A DNA stretch of 64,000 bases from Halichoerus grypus (GCF_964656455.1 NC_135714.1:123250131-123314130); one strand, 5' to 3'. Positions 44,268 to 55,630 are shown, numbered from the stretch's first letter. A program made the numbers and translations. The notes: generated from the sequence alone by a model not told the origin.

Positions 44268-45205
44268 TTCTTCTGAATGATAACGACAAAAACTGCCACG
44301 GAAAAATAAGAGCCAGCATGCAAAGGAAAAAAAATATGTATGAAGCAAAAAAGTCATTTTTATTTTTGATTTACACACAAAATTTCAGACTGTTGATGAA
44401 TTTTTCCAAGGTCTTTACACACAAAGATATCTTATAATCAATGTCTAAGGAAACTTGACAACTTTTATAAAAACCAAGACTTACTTCCTATAATTCTATA
44501 TTCATAATGTAAAATTTATAATAATTTCAAGAGGATGTGAAACCTTTCCAAAATCTATTCTAGGTTATAAGTTTAAATTTTTAAATAAAATTCAGAATTT
44601 TAACCACTTGTTCCTGTGATTTCTTACTTTTGGAAATATGTTGCTTACTGAATTATGGATGCAGAATAGAATGAAAATATGCTAAAGAGCTAAGAATCAT
44701 CTTTAGAAACTGTATATTTCTATAATTATAAAAGCCTGAAATAAAAGTTTCTACTAGGAAAAATAATGCTTGGGTACCTGCCCTTTTGTTGGTATTTTTA
44801 AGATCTCACCTGAAGAACCCAATACATAACAATTAACAGGAATATAGTCAGATTTCTAAATCATATTTAATTCTTTAAAAAATTACTTCTCTAGAAGATT
44901 CTCCTTCTAGTCATGAGATGATTACATAGCCCAAACTTATTCTTCCACCATAAACAACTAGAAAACTGAAAAATATATATAAAACAACTATTTTAGATAT
45001 TGGAATATAGGCATTGGAATATAGGCAACATAGGACTCTGATCACAAAGAGGAGAGAAAAAAATGAAGTGACCCCTATGATTATACCAACTTTCCAACTG
45101 AAGACGATTGTTGGACCGTGGCACAAGGAGGGTAAGCCAAACAAACCAGCAGAATGGCTGCATTGAGAGAGCAGCCATAGGAGTCGATAAGAACTGGAAA
45201 AACAG
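44268..45205. other. AT-rich unique sequence with a 14-bp tandem duplication
   Basis: A perfect 14-bp duplication (attggaatataggc twice) lies at 44999-45026. I see no gene or named repeat. Confidence 0.45.
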
Positions 45206-45377
45206 GAGCGCCTGGGTGGCTCAGTTGTTGAGCGTGTGCCTTCGGCTCAGGTCATGATCCCAGGGTCCTGGGATCGAGCCCCACATCGGGCTCCCTGCTT
45301 GGTGGGAAGCCTGCTTCTCCCTCTCCCACTCCCCCTGCTTGTGTTCCCTCTCTCACTGTCTCTCTCTCTCTGTCAAA

Positions 45378-45420
<43 letters not shown>
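45206..45420 (+). mobile_element. CanSINE, younger subfamily, sense, expanded (AAAT)n
   Basis: A near-consensus body: 'gcgcctgggtggctcagttg', 'gccttcggctcaggtcatga', 'ccagggtcctgggatcgagc' and 'gaagcctgcttctccctctc'. The tail has grown into about 11 AAAT units (45376-45420) and lacks 'atctt'. Target duplication: 'aagaactggaaaaacag' (45189-45205) against 'aaggactggaaaaacag' (45421-45437). Its closeness to the carnivore consensus suggests a relatively recent insertion. Confidence 0.97.
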
Positions 45421-45437
45421 AAGGACTGGAAAAACAG

Positions 45438-46347
45438 AGTACCAAAGAAGAGAGTCCATAGAGAAAAAGCTCCACAAATCTATACAGGGATACCTTGAGT
45501 CTTTAGTTAAATATGTGCATATGGAGGCTAAAACTCCACAAAGCCAGGCAAAAACAAGTTCTAGGTAAAGAACAAATTACTGGAGAATTGTAAGCCAAAA
45601 ACTTCCCATAGTGCACACATGGTTTGGAATTGTTTAGCTAAAGCAAATCAGATTATAGCTCAGTCTAAAACAAAACTAGAATTAACAGTTGTTCAAAGAT
45701 GTGGATGGCTGTAAAAAACAAACAAAAACTTGATTTCTAGTCACTTAAGGTGTTAAGTAAACTATAGCAAGATATTTGGTAAGAAATCCAAATATCAAAT
45801 GTGTAACATGACCAGAGCATCTCCCTTGAAAATTTACTGGTCAGTTCCACATCATCTTGGCTTTTCCAAAAGTATTCTGTTCCCAGTTTTGTACAAGTTA
45901 TTAAAGAATTCATGAGAATGAGTTTACATCTTTTAAGCCATGCTAACAGGAATAAAATGAAGTGGGATTTAGTAAAATGAAGGTCCTTTTCTGACCTATC
46001 ACTACTCTCCTTCTACCCACCTTCTACCCCAATCTGCAAGGTGCCTCCTTCACCACTGCCATGTATTGCTGTATTAGTGAACAGTGATTTTATCCTCAAA
46101 GTACGGATTGATTTCCTAAAGTGATTGAGTTCATTGGATATTTGTTCAACTTATTCCACTTTGCTTGGGTAACCTTAATGAAAAGGAATTATGTCCAGGG
46201 TTGTGCTGTAAAATGTTGAACAACTGGATCTCTGAAGACATAAATCCCCATTTTGTAGCATTAGCCTATTTTAGTGATGTAACTACTCCCACCATGGCTA
46301 ATTTCAAGATACCAGCATGATGTCACTGAATGTAGAGTTAGGAAGTG
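45438..46347. other. Unique sequence, no feature seen
   Basis: I see no gene or recognisable repeat. Confidence 0.45.
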
Positions 46348-46881
46348 CATTGGTTTTCTACTGCAGCCATTAAAACATCAGCACAAACATAGGAGCTTAA
46401 AACACACAAGTTTATTATCTTACAGTTCTGTAGCTTGAGATTCTGACCCAGGTCTCACTAGATTAAAATCATAGTGTCACCAAGGCTGCTATTTTCTGCA
46501 ATCTCTAGGACAGAATCCATTCTTTTGCCTTTTCCAGCTTTTAGAGGCCAGCCACATTCCTTGGCTCATGCCCCCTTTCCTTCATCTTCAAAACCAACAA
46601 TGGAGGGTCAAGTCTTTTCCACATTGCATCCCTCTGACCTTTCTTCCATCATTATATCCCTCTCTGATACTCAACCAGGAAAGGTTCTCCACTTTTAAGG
46701 ATTTATGTGATTATATTGGACCTACTTGGGTAACCCAGGATAATCTCCCCAAATCAAGGTCCTTTACCTTAATTGCATCTGCGAAGTCCTTTTCGTTTAT
46801 TACCACATAAGGTAATAAACCAGGGATTAGTACGGATTAGGACGTGAACGTCTTTGGAGATTCATTATTCTGCCTACCACA
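46348..46881 (-). mobile_element. MLT1-type solitary LTR, antisense, well preserved
   Basis: The plus strand shows the full antisense order: 'ttggttttctactgcagcca', 'tttattatcttacagttctg', 'ccttttccagcttttagagg', 'ccaggataatctccccaaat', 'gcatctgcgaagtccttttc', 'gattaggacgtgaacgtctt' and 'ttattctgcctaccaca'. About 530 bp, LTR only. The two overlapping plus-strand frames within it (46474-46810) are repeat-derived and not genes. Confidence 0.92.
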
Positions 46882-47130
46882 GAAGGAGAAACTAATAATT
46901 GGTTCTCATGAGTCAGTAAGCACTGGCTCCAGCACACCACTGAATTCCTCTCTGTCTTCCCATATTTTCAAGACACATCACAAAGTCACTTGACCAGTTT
47001 TCTCTTGTTATCTCAGTGATGAAATACACAACCATTGAGATCTAAATATTTGCACAAAGCCAGATGGCAAAAAAAAAAAAAAAAAGCCAACTCAAATGTA
47101 CAGCTGCAAATCAAAACCATGCTATAACAA
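46882..47130. other. Unique sequence with an A run
   Basis: A homopolymer A run lies at 47069-47085. I see no other feature. The start of the following L1 is not sharply defined. Confidence 0.4.
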
Positions 47131-47262
47131 TCAGAATTGTCTTATATGTCAATCTTCACACTAATGTTAAAAGTAACATGGTGTTTATAGCAGCATTATC
47201 AGCAATAGCCAATCATGAACAGAGCTCAAATGTCCATCAGCTGATGACTGGATAAAGAAGAG

Positions 47263-47265
<3 letters not shown>

Positions 47266-47307
<42 letters not shown>

Positions 47308-47331
47308 GCTATTCCCATATATATATATATA
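47266..47331. repeat. (TA)n microsatellite inside L1, interrupted
   Basis: About 20 TA units, then 'cgctattccca', then about 7 more. It replaces the short 'tatata' found at this L1 position in unexpanded copies. It is a long alternating AT tract able to extrude a cruciform. Confidence 0.95.
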
Positions 47332-47540
47332 ATGGAATATTACTCAGCCATCAAAAAGAATGAAATCTTGCCATTTGCAACAATGTGGGTGGAGCTGGAG
47401 TGTTTTATGGTAAGTGAAATAAGTTAGTCAGAGAAAGACAAATACCATATGATCTCACTCATATGTACAATTTAAGAAAGAAAACAAATGAACAAATGGG
47501 AAGGTGGGGGGAAGAGAGAAGGAAACAAACAAGAGATTCT

Positions 47541-47736
47541 TTTTTTTTTTTTAGATTTTATTTATTTATTTGAGATAGAGAGAATGAGAGAGAGAGCATG
47601 AGATGGGGGAGGGTCAGAGGGAGAAGCAGACTCCCCGCCGAGCAGGGAGCCCGATGCGGGACTCGATCCCGGGACTCCAGGATCATGACCTGAGCCGAAG
47701 GCAGTCGCTTAACTGACTGAGCCACCCAGGCGCCCC
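47541..47736 (-). mobile_element. CanSINE, younger subfamily, antisense, with perfect TSD
   Basis: It starts with a T-run and 'agattttatttatttatttg', then the purine-rich domain, 'tcgatcccgggactccagga' and 'actgagccacccaggcgccc'. Target duplication acaaacaagagattct is perfect at 47525-47540 and 47737-47752, inside the L1 3' UTR. Perfect flanks and a near-consensus body suggest one of the youngest insertions in the window. The 97-codon minus frame here (47558-47851) is the usual SINE-derived open frame, not a gene. Confidence 0.98.
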
Positions 47737-47970
47737 ACAAACAAGAGATTCTTAACCATAGAGAACAAACTGAGGGTTGGTGAAGGGAGGTGGGTGGGAG
47801 ATGAGCTAGATGGAGATGGGTATTGGAGAAGGCACTTGTTGTGATGACCATTGGGTATTGTAAGTAAGTGATAAATCACTGAATTCTACTCCAGGAACGA
47901 ATACCACACTATATGTTAACTAAAATTTAAATAAATAAGTAAATAAATAAATAAATAAATAAATAAAACA

Positions 47971-48546
47971 TGGGAAGATTAATTTACAGCACTTCAGCCA
48001 CCACTAGTATGCATTAATGCAAATGTATTATGGGATGATAATGACAAAAATTCTATAAAAACAGGTACAAAATTCAAAACCTTATTTTCATTCTCACATG
48101 GTTAAACTACCTTGCATTAAAATGCTATATGAAATAATTGGATTCTTGTTTTATTTTATCTTGGTTCACCATATACTACTAATGCTATAAATGATAATCA
48201 TAATAATAATAAATTACTAACCCAGGAAAGGAGAGGCTCTGCATGGTTTTCTGAGACTCTGTTCTTAAGCTTCAGCATTCTAAAGCCAAAGATTTCTGGC
48301 CTAATTGAATAAGTACAGGATCAGAAACTAGAAATTATGGATACTCATCCCTTTTTCTTCTCTGATTTGTTGCTTGGGTTTTTTATGGGTTACTAAATTC
48401 TTTATAATTCAGATAATTCATCCATAAAATAAAATAGGTTTTATCTGCTGCCCTTAGGAAGTTGTCAAATAACTAGACACTACACTTTGAAAGCTAAAAT
48501 GAAAAAGTCTTACATAGTAAATTGCTCTATTAATGCTATGTATGAC
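47971..48546. other. AT-rich unique sequence, no feature seen
   Basis: I see no gene or recognisable repeat. Confidence 0.45.
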
Positions 48547-48738
48547 ATTTATTTATTTGAGAGAGTGTGTGAGCGAGAGAGAGAGCATGCACACGAGTGT
48601 GGGGGAGGAGCAGAGGGAGAGGGAGAAGCAGACTCCCCACTAAGCAGGGAGCCCGACTCAGGACTCAATCCCAGGACCCTGGGATCGTGACCTGAGCTGA
48701 AGGCAGACGCTTAACCTACTGAGCCACCCAGGCACCCC
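48547..48738 (-). mobile_element. CanSINE, younger subfamily, antisense, tail truncated
   Basis: It begins directly in 'tttatttatttgagagagtg' without the usual 'aaagatttta' and T-run, then 'gggagaagcagactccccac', 'caggaccctgggatcgtgac' and 'actgagccacccaggcaccc'. I cannot find a convincing target duplication, only 'gacat' on both sides. Confidence 0.95.
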
Positions 48739-50059
48739 TAGACATATCTTTCTTTGATATATAAATAAATAATTTTTTCCTTCATTAAGTTAGTTTCTGA
48801 CACCTACAACCAAGAGTTGCAACTAATACATCTGGTATGAGGAAGTAGTTGGTCTAAAAAACAAAGTGCCTACCTTCATTAGGTAGATATTTTTACCTTC
48901 TTTCAAAAACACGACAAATGAAGCACATGTCTGATGCTTTTGAAATGAATTAAGGTTTATATTGTAATTTTCATGAAAAATCAATGTCAAGAAGTTTGAA
49001 GACTGAGATTTTGCCCTACTTGCAAGCTAACAAGTTATCCTGCCATGGTTGTTAGCAGAGACATGACACTCCTGGGTCAGAAACAAAGGAGAGTTTGTTG
49101 TTCACATCAATACCAGTAGCTGCAATATCAGCATTTTTTTTTTTTCAGATTCCCCAAGCCCCAGTTCCCACAGAGTAAATTGACACTGACAATACACTGG
49201 ATGTGTTACAGAAGACAAAGGAATAAAAATCTTTTGTAATGGACAGTAAGCCTGCCTGACCTTTGCCCCCAAAAGAGATATCGTCTTTATTTTACAGATA
49301 GTAAACAAATTCACCCTTTGCTCCAGAGAGAGATAATATATCTTCCAAGGCTGTTCACTACAAACATCCATGACAAGATACTCTGAAATAAAGGTACTCA
49401 GTGTCTCTGCTCTCAAAACCTATAGTAATATAAGAGACCCATGGAGAGCTGTGGCTCAATAATCAGTAGAGCAAGAAGCATTAGATATTTATTGGGCAGG
49501 TACCCTTTGTCTGCTATGAAGAATTTTATATTTCCCTTTTAAACTTGTATAGATTCAATATTTAGAGCTATTGTAAAGCAGGGGATTGTTGATATAACAT
49601 TTTTAAGATTGATTATTTAGGAATACAGTTCATATGACTGTGACCACTTTTATTTCCAGAGAACAAATAGGATATTATCCTTCAAGGACATATCACTCCT
49701 GTAACAGATATACTGGTAATAAATGGTGGAATTTAAAAAAAAAAAAAGAAGAGTCCATCTCAGCTAGATATTGAAAAGAGACCAATCTTATTATGTAAGG
49801 GATTCACAAAAAGACATCAAAACTGATAGTGCCAAGATGATTTATAAGCCCAAATAAGCTTCTAATTGTTGAAACTGGGGGAAAATTTTTTCTAAGGTAG
49901 AGGCATAGGGTGGGTAAAGAAGGGAAGGAGGATTTCCATTGTTCTGTGTCACAATCTTCCTTTCAATCTGGCCTTCTCTCTCTGTTTGCATCACCAGAAT
50001 ACTAGAAATAAAAAATGTTTAAAGCAGAAAAAGCAGAGTTGTCAGGCTTTGCAATGACT
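48739..50059. other. Unique sequence, no gene seen
   Basis: The 104-codon minus frame at 49102-49416 has no recognisable family and includes a homopolymer-coded stretch. A T run lies at 49135-49144 and an A run at 49736-49747. No repeat is called. Confidence 0.45.
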
Positions 50060-50860
50060 TCTACATTTTAGTCAAAGTATAACCAAAAAGCCTTACAATG
50101 GCCTTCAGAGAGCTTCATGATCCGCACCTACTCAACTCCTAGCTCTCTGACTTCATTCCAGTCCAGAGCCCCCTACGTCTTTGTTTTTCCTTGAACACAC
50201 ACGGCACATTCTTGCCTTGAAGACTTGGCACTGTTTCTACTTGTGCCTAAATTGCTGTTCCCACAGACATCTACATGGGCAACTCCCACTTCTCTAAATC
50301 TTTGAGCAAATGTTACTTTCTTGTTGAAACATACTCTGACCACCCAATTTAAGAATGGCTACTCACAGGGGTACCTGGGTGGCTCAGTCAGTTAAGCATC
50401 TGCCTTCGGCTCGGGTCATGATCCCAGGGTCCTGGGATTGAGCCCTGCATCGGGATCCCTGGTAGGTGGGGAACCTGCTTCTCCCTCTCCCTTGCCTGCC
50501 ACTCCCCCTGCTTGTGCTCTCTCTCTGTCAAATAAATAAATAAAATCTTAAAAAAAAAAAAAAAGAATGGCTGCTCACATTCCTACCACCTTCACTCTCT
50601 CGATCCTCTTTACTTACTATGGTTTGTTTGGTTTTTTTTCTTTTTCCATAGCACTTCTCACCTTCTAATATGCCTTATAATTTATAATATATCTATTGTT
50701 TGTTTTCTGTCTACTCTCATTAAAATATAAGCTACATAAGGACAGAGATCTTTTTTGTTTTGTTCATTAATGTATTCAAGTATCAACTATAAACTATGTC
50801 TACTACATCGTGGGCACTCAAATTTGCTGAATGATGAAAAGATGAATACAGTATCATTCA
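50060..50860 (+). mobile_element. L2 LINE 3' region, sense, long copy split by CanSINE
   Basis: 'gccttcagagagcttcatga', 'cttcattccagtccagagcc', 'caaattgctgttcc'-type text (here 'cctaaattgctgttcccaca'), 'ctctaaatctttgagcaaat', 'gttgaaacatactctgacca', then after the SINE 'catagcacttctcaccttct', 'gctacataaggacagagatc' and 'catcgtgggcactcaaattt' give about 600 bp of L2 in order. It is non-coding and ancient. Confidence 0.88.
50368..50562 (+). mobile_element. CanSINE, younger subfamily, sense
   Basis: 'ggggtacctgggtggctcag', 'gccttcggctcgggtcatga', 'ccagggtcctgggattgagc', (AAAT)n, 'aatctt' and poly(A). Target duplication: 'aagaatggctactcaca' (50351-50367) against 'aagaatggctgctcaca' (50563-50579), inside L2. 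Confidence 0.97.
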
Positions 50861-50879
50861 CTTAGCTTTAACAGTTTGT

Positions 50880-51050
50880 GTCTCTTAACACATACAAACC
50901 ATGGAAACTTGCACAAGTTGATTAACCTTTCTGAATAAAATAGAGATAGTTGCATCTGATTCACTGGATAGTTCCATGAATTAAATGAGACTATGTATTG
51001 AAGGCATTTAGCACACAGAGTGGCACAGAATTAGAATGAACTATTAGCTT
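50880..51050 (+). mobile_element. MIR SINE fragment, sense
   Basis: 'acttgcacaagttgattaac', 'ctttctgaataaaatagaga', 'tccatgaattaaatgagact' and 'gcatttagcacacagagtgg' follow sense MIR (ggcaagttacttaacctctc ... aaatgagttaatacatgtaaagc ... agaacagtgcctggcaca, in pieces). Confidence 0.75.
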
Positions 51051-51805
51051 CTAACATAAAAAAAAAAAAAAGCAAATTTGAACCCCAATTTAGGAGAGTG
51101 CCAAATTCCATTGAGGACCAAATATTTCTAGATCTCTTTCCTGAGTTGTAACTGAGAGCTCAGAGCCTCAGAATGGAAAAAGATGTTTTTTCTCAGATGT
51201 ATTACCATGCTGACTTACAGACCTGAAGTTTGCAATGTTCCAACTTGCTACTTCTTGTCTAGAAGAATTTTATTTCATCTAAAAACTTGGAGGTCTCCTC
51301 ATTTAATTTTATTCCACATCATTAAAAGAAAAAAATTAAATAATCCCAACACTAATTCATGGGATCTGATTATTTGCACTTATCCTTACAAAAACATAAT
51401 CATTTAACACTTCTTCTAGTTCAGTTCATGGATAGACAAACAGGATTCAATCCTGCCAAGGATTGACCCTGACTATGGACTTTCTTGGGAAAAGAGCAGG
51501 TTTGGGACAAGATTCTAAACTCATCTCTGCTTCAGGATTCTCATAAGCCTGAGTTTCTAACAGATAACAGGAGATCTCAGAGTAGTAGCAGCAGTAGACT
51601 CCAGCCCCCTGGAGTAGTTAATGAGCTTGTAATGAACTTTAAGAACTTGAATAGTGTACTAGACACACAATGCTCTAGAAAATACCAGGGTAACCAAAAG
51701 TGGTTTGAAAAGTTATGGAAACAATAAATGCAAAATGGCAGTCTATGAATTGACTATATGAATGCCAAATTAATGTAGAATAAAGAATTGAAAGAAAACA
51801 AAAAC
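51051..51805. other. Unique sequence, no gene seen
   Basis: An A run at 51059-51071. The small frames at 51183-51407 and 51485-51727 have no family resemblance. Confidence 0.45.
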
Positions 51806-51948
51806 TAGGGTGGCTCAATCACTTGAGCATGCAACTCTTGGTTTCACTTGGGTCATGATCTCCTGGGTTGTGGGATCGAGCTCTGTGTCTGGCTCTGCTC
51901 AGCAGGAAGTCTTCTTGGAGATTCTCTCCCTCTGCCCCTCCCCCCCAC

Positions 51949-52008
<60 letters not shown>

Positions 52009-52063
52009 GCGCACTCTCTCTCTCTCTCTCTCTTAAATGAACAAATAAATCTTAAAAAGAAAA
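51806..52063 (+). mobile_element. CanSINE, older subfamily, sense, with (TG)n(CG)n(CT)n insert
   Basis: The head lacks the first bases and starts near 'agggtggctcaatcacttga'. 'ctcttggtttcacttgggtc' and 'gttgtgggatcgagctctgt' follow. The pyrimidine-rich domain has turned into a long TG/CG array, then CT repeats, then 'aacaaataaatctt'. Flanking repeats: 'gaaaacaaaaac' (51794-51805) against 'ggaaacaaaaac' (52064-52075). Overlapping plus and minus frames of 60-86 codons here are pure repeat translation. Confidence 0.93.
51950..52032. repeat. Compound (TG)n(CG)n(CT)n repeat, Z-DNA-prone
   Basis: Bases 51950-52014 are a strictly alternating purine-pyrimidine run of about 65 bp, TG then CG-rich (gcgcgcgcgcacgcgcgcac), followed by (CT)n to 52032. 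CG-rich alternation is the strongest known Z-DNA-forming context. Confidence 0.95.
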
Positions 52064-52075
52064 AGGAAACAAAAA

Positions 52076-53379
52076 CCATAAGGAAGGATCAAGTTGCAGT
52101 CGTTCAGTTCTGAGAGGTTCTGTAGGGATCTGAATGCTTCTTTTCTTAGTCAAAACACCAGCTTAAAATAGCATAAGCCAAAAGAGACAATTTACTGAAA
52201 TGAGAGACCTATCTTATGGAACCCAAGGGTAATTGGGCTTCTTAAAGGGCTGAAACCAGGAAATGGAAAATGTTCAGAATCCAAGAAAGTATTTGTTCTC
52301 TCAGGCTCTCAACTCTCTTCACAAACTCATTAATTTTTCCCTCCATGCCTACATGCTGTCTCTGCTTCTCAGTATGCGGAAGATGGCTGTCCCAAAGCTC
52401 CCTGTTTATATCACCCCACTTCCAGCCACTGCGGAGACTAACACTGCTGCCTCTGAATCCAAATGCCAGACTCCTGTGATAGAGAAATGAATTGGTCCAG
52501 CTTGCCTTAGATATATTCCTGTTCCTTTCCTTCCCCTCACCTGCCTCCTCCAATTAACTGTAGCCCAATCAAGCATGGTTGACTTGAAGGAGCATGACAG
52601 CGTACTTCTGTGGGTGTGTGATCATGCTGAATTCTAAGAGAATAGGGTTATTGTAATCTGTGCAAGTATTCAAGAACTTTTTACTCCTCCATCCTCACCC
52701 CATACCTGTGAAACTCTGTGGACCTTTGAACTCTTTCCCTATGAACTCTCTGAGTGCCTAACCATGGGGTGGAAGGACGATAGCTTTCAAGTCCTGAGTT
52801 AGGATTTCCACAGCTCCTTCTTCCAAATTCTTTCCTATAGTCTGCCCATATTATAGCAGGATCTTGATCAAACCCTGAACCTCCTGCCTCGAGTTCAGGC
52901 ATTGAAGGGAGCTGGTATTTTCCTTCCCTCTAGCTTGTTACCGAGGGTTCAGATGAAAAGTGACAGAAACTCTACCAGCCACTGCTTATATAAGAAGAAT
53001 AAAATATGATCACTCCCCTTCATTAGTAGAGGAATGACAAAAAAATGAAAAATTGTGAAACACTGTTAGAAACACAATCATATAGGAAAAGTGACAGCAC
53101 AGAGGAGAAAATCACCAACTCGTGTTAATACCCCTTTTTAAAAAAAAGCCATTATCCTTAGAAAACAGCAAAGGGAAAGCAGCAGTTGTTGGTATTTTGT
53201 GGATAAATATTAACAAGTTCAAGCAAGCAAAATTAAACAATTAAATAACATGGCTTCTCTAGAATATTACTTGTGACTGCAAGACTGAATTTTCTCTTTG
53301 TATAATAAAGAACCTATGGAAAAGAAAACAATTAAGATTTAGCCTTGGTAAAGCACATGAGTGTTAGTATTCTTTCCAA
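52076..53379. other. Unique sequence, no gene seen
   Basis: Frames at 52242-52553 on opposite strands mirror each other and have no family match. I see no recognisable repeat. Confidence 0.45.
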
Positions 53380-53720
53380 GTTTAAATTAATAGATGATTT
53401 TCGGTACATTTAGTTAAAAAATTAACGACACGTCTTTTGAACGAGTTATGTGTAAATTAACCAGAAATACTCACGCTTGGCAATAATTTCGTTCATAAAG
53501 TAATTTAGTTTTGTCAGGGTGTTGCTAATTTAAACAAGATGACCTACCCCAAACATGACATTCTTGCATTAGGAGGAGATTCTTGGCTAATAGCATCGTA
53601 ATTTCCAACGGCTATTCCAGAAGACACACACAGAGCAGTGACGTTATCATAACAGGCTCTATGGCCATCACTCACCCAAACTGTCCTGGTACCTCCACCT
53701 TTTTATTCAGAAAACAGCTT
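53380..53720. promoter_or_regulatory. Candidate conserved non-coding block
   Basis: Repeat-free, A/T-rich sequence that nevertheless keeps about nine CpGs (near 53401, 53426, 53432, 53442, 53474, 53490, 53597, 53610 and 53642). It includes a 'tgacgtta' CRE-half-like word at 53639-53646 and homeodomain-like 'gtaatttag'. CpG retention in low-GC methylated DNA often marks purifying selection or hypomethylated enhancers. Function is inference only. Confidence 0.33.
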
Positions 53721-54289
53721 CTGTAAGGAAAACAATATGAGTGACCAGGCTGAGGGAGTACTTGGAATCAATTGTGAAAAAGTGAACGTCTATGTTTCTC
53801 AGAATCACCACTTTTCCTTGGTAGTTTTAGCAGAAGTCTTAGTTTATTCTATTATCTTTGCTTTTATGTTGCCTTGAGTGAAACTCCTTTCCATCTCTCC
53901 CTTTGAGTCATGTGGAGTGGCTGCTAATGGGAATGATGACAGCACAGGATTGAGTCATATAGTCAAGAAGGAAAGAAAAGCTGCTACAGCAGATTATCAT
54001 TTCTCCAGATGCCCCAGCACAGTTCAAGTAGCAGTGGTTATAAATTATAAGTGCAGGTCCTTTCCTAACAGCAATGGCAAAGTTAATCAGAGAAAGCAAT
54101 TGGACAACTATGTGCCAAATATTTATTGTGTGTGGCACAAAGTGCAGGGTCACAAAATATCTGTCTTCAACAAACCCGCAAACCAGTTCCAAAGACAAGC
54201 CATAGACATATAAAAATTTGCAAAACAAAACCTTGGTTCAGTTTTCCAGCGGTAGTAAGGAAAGCATTTATTTACAAGATAATAGAGAT
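53721..54289. other. Unique sequence, no gene seen
   Basis: Opposite-strand frames at 53878-54228 mirror each other, which speaks against coding. Near 54110-54180 a faint L2-like phrase ('atgtgccaaatatttattgt') is too weak to call. Confidence 0.45.
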
Positions 54290-54450
54290 TTATATAAGTA
54301 CAATACATCAGCATACAGGATTTGCACTGGCACAGTCTCATTTAATCCTCATTCTCAATCTGAGAAATTGGTGTTGTCTCTCTTTTACAGATGAGGATCC
54401 AATGGCTCAGCAATTTCAGATGTCACTTTCTCACAGTCCCAGTAATGAGG
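54290..54450 (-). mobile_element. MIR SINE, antisense
   Basis: 'cacagtctcatttaatcctc', 'tctcttttacagatgaggat' and 'cactttctcacagtcccagt' match antisense MIR. The longest frame of the window (54126-54671, 181 codons) runs through this MIR. Confidence 0.8.
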
Positions 54451-55440
54451 CAGTTTTCCTGATATTTCGTTGGGTTATGCTGTGTTTAGATAGAGCTAAG
54501 ATACTGAAGACCAGAGAAGACCATGGACTGTTGCGATCTCCCTTGATGGGCATGGGCATTGCTAGAGTTGAACAACTGGGAAAGAAGCAGGTCCCCAAAC
54601 AAGAACCCAAAACTTTGACTTTCAGCCTGCAAAAGATGGAACTTTTATTTCTTTGGGCCTCACTGTCTTGATCCTATTCTTCAAAGAAGGTGGAGACTCC
54701 TGATAATTGGTGTAGAACATGCCCACCACAAAGTGGCTGGTCAGGAGCTCAGAGAGGACAGGACTGACCAGCCCTGGAGGACAAAAAACATTTTGTAACC
54801 CTTACTATTTCAATTCATGGTATTCCCTGGGTGTGTTTGTTTATTTTCCCTTTTGTCCTCACTCAACCCCAACCTTCAACATCTTAGCTAAATATGTTGT
54901 TCTTCCTCAGTGCTGAGTTGCAAAGAGCAAAGAGGAATCATGTGTAAACCTCTGTACTCCTGAGACATTTGTGGCGGTAAAGGTGGTGGTCCTTTAAGTG
55001 AAAGTGAGTCTTAGTCAGGTCTACCTACTATTCTCAAAGTGAGAATTTTTCTATTAATAACTATGGAGTGGTTGAGGTAATTTTACCAGTAGGGAAGGCA
55101 GCAGTTTCCTGTTTGTCAGACAGGTTAGCAAGTCAAATGGGAGTACTGATCTTCAGTCCTCTGTCCTTAACATCACTGCTCTTCCTATTGCCACGCCCAC
55201 CTGACACAGGAGAGGAACAACATGGAACAGTGCTTTTCATGAGGTGAAATGACTAATTAGTTAACACTCTTCAGGAAAACTGGTAGAGGATTCTTGATCC
55301 ATGGAATAAAATCTATTTGTGTGTAGTTAGAGAAATAAGAAAAGCATTTGAATGTAATGATCCTACAAACACCCAAGAAGGTGACTTTCAGATGGCAGTC
55401 ATCAGAAGTTTGAAATGCTGAATTTACTCAAGGCTTCTTT
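54451..55440. other. Unique sequence, no feature seen
   Basis: I see no recognisable repeat and no supported gene. Confidence 0.45.
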
Positions 55441-55455
55441 TTTCAAAGTGCTCTT

Positions 55456-55630
55456 TTTTTTTAAAGACTTTTTATTTATTTGAGAGAGAGAGAGAGCACG
55501 AGTAGGGGGAGAGGGAGAAGCAGGCTCCCCGCCAAGCAGAGAGCCTGACGTGGGGCTCTATCCAGAACCCTGGGATCATGACCTGAGCCGAAGGCAGCCG
55601 CTTAACCAACTGAGGCACCCAAATGCCCCA
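55456..55630 (-). mobile_element. CanSINE, younger subfamily, antisense, perfect TSD
   Basis: T-run, 'aaagactttttatttatttg', a purine-rich domain, 'gggatcatgacctgagccga' and 'aactgaggcacccaaatgcc'. Target duplication tttcaaagtgctctt is perfect at 55441-55455 and 55631-55645. Confidence 0.97.

Larger units (their letters stand above)
47131..47970 (+). mobile_element. Carnivore L1 3' part, sense, split by CanSINE
   Basis: 'gtttatagcagcattatcag', 'tggataaagaagaggtgata', 'ggaatattactcagccatca', 'tgatctcactcatatgtaca' and, after the SINE, 'gagattcttaaccatagaga', 'actgaattctactccaggaa' and 'actatatgttaactaaaatt' form the end of ORF2 and the 3' UTR of carnivore L1. An (AAAT)n tail ends near 47968. 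It contains (TA)n arrays and the antisense CanSINE at 47541-47736. Confidence 0.93.

Noticed and set aside
47558..47851. 97-codon minus-strand frame with tRNA-SINE-derived protein wording
   Set aside because: The common open frame of CanSINE bodies; repeat-derived and not a gene.
51819..52113. Frames with Cys-Val and Thr-His repeats on both strands
   Set aside because: Direct translation of the compound TG/CG/CT repeat in a CanSINE.
54126..54671. Longest open frame of the window (181 codons, plus strand)
   Set aside because: It runs through an antisense MIR, has no recognisable domain and no splice or promoter context. Another frame opens on the opposite strand over part of it. Chance opening.
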